Positions 5,500-5,515 of a stretch of DNA of 5,515 nucleotides are shown in pieces. Position 1 is the stretch's first letter, and every line of letters starts with the position of its first letter. A program made the position numbers and the translations under genes. A model generated the notes under the pieces. The model saw nothing but the letters and a program-made list of their open reading frames with translations, did not search any database and was not told the origin of the DNA. Origin of the DNA: Gammaproteobacteria bacterium (GTDB taxonomy: Bacteria > Pseudomonadota > Gammaproteobacteria > Burkholderiales > Burkholderiaceae_C); contig JAHIQV010000199.1 in the NCBI GenBank assembly GCA_018903185.1, positions 1-5,515 of the forward strand. Direction: 5' to 3'.

Positions 5500-5515
5500 C
5501 CGCCGCCACTGGCAG

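Overview
The window is dense, GC-rich, G/C-ending coding DNA of ordinary biosynthetic and housekeeping genes. The neighbourhood apaG / rpe-gph / trpE-trpG is the one known from Burkholderiales (Betaproteobacteria). Together with the protein sequences it suggests that order, perhaps Comamonadaceae; the family-level guess is inference.

Layout from left to right. Positions 1-2586 hold a minus-strand trp operon read right to left: trpE (1087-2586), trpG (485-1081) and the first half of a low-specificity threonine aldolase gene, ltaE (3-488), which runs off the left edge. Spacings are 5 bp (trpE/trpG) and a 4-bp ATGA overlap (trpG/ltaE). Each gene has a GGAG ribosome binding site 8-9 nt before its ATG. 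TrpE and TrpG together make anthranilate from chorismate and glutamine.

Positions 2587-2992 (406 bp) carry no long gene but are rich in signals. On the minus strand a 27-codon reading frame (2749-2832) contains a Trp-Pro-Trp motif four codons before its stop. It starts 8 nt after an extended -10 element and has no Shine-Dalgarno sequence. I read it as a probable trp leader peptide, possibly leaderless, in a 5' leader of about 250 nt. No U-tract terminator is visible, but there is a C-rich, G-poor stretch and several hairpins. Further right, divergent candidate promoters share a 5+2+5 palindrome (2947-2958).

Positions 2993-3604 (plus strand) encode an exported chalcone isomerase-like protein of unknown role. 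It sits in opposite orientation between gph and trpE, which are adjacent and co-directional in many Burkholderiales. Positions 3642-5014 (minus strand) hold rpe and gph with overlapping stop and start codons. Divergent from rpe is apaG (5098-5499, plus strand), whose ATG also lies a few bases after a possible -10 element with no usable Shine-Dalgarno sequence.

The genes are familiar. The least ordinary part is the regulatory region of the trp operon: a candidate leader peptide with spaced Trp codons and an attenuator that would have to work without a classical intrinsic terminator. I see no mobile elements, CRISPR arrays, tRNA or rRNA genes.
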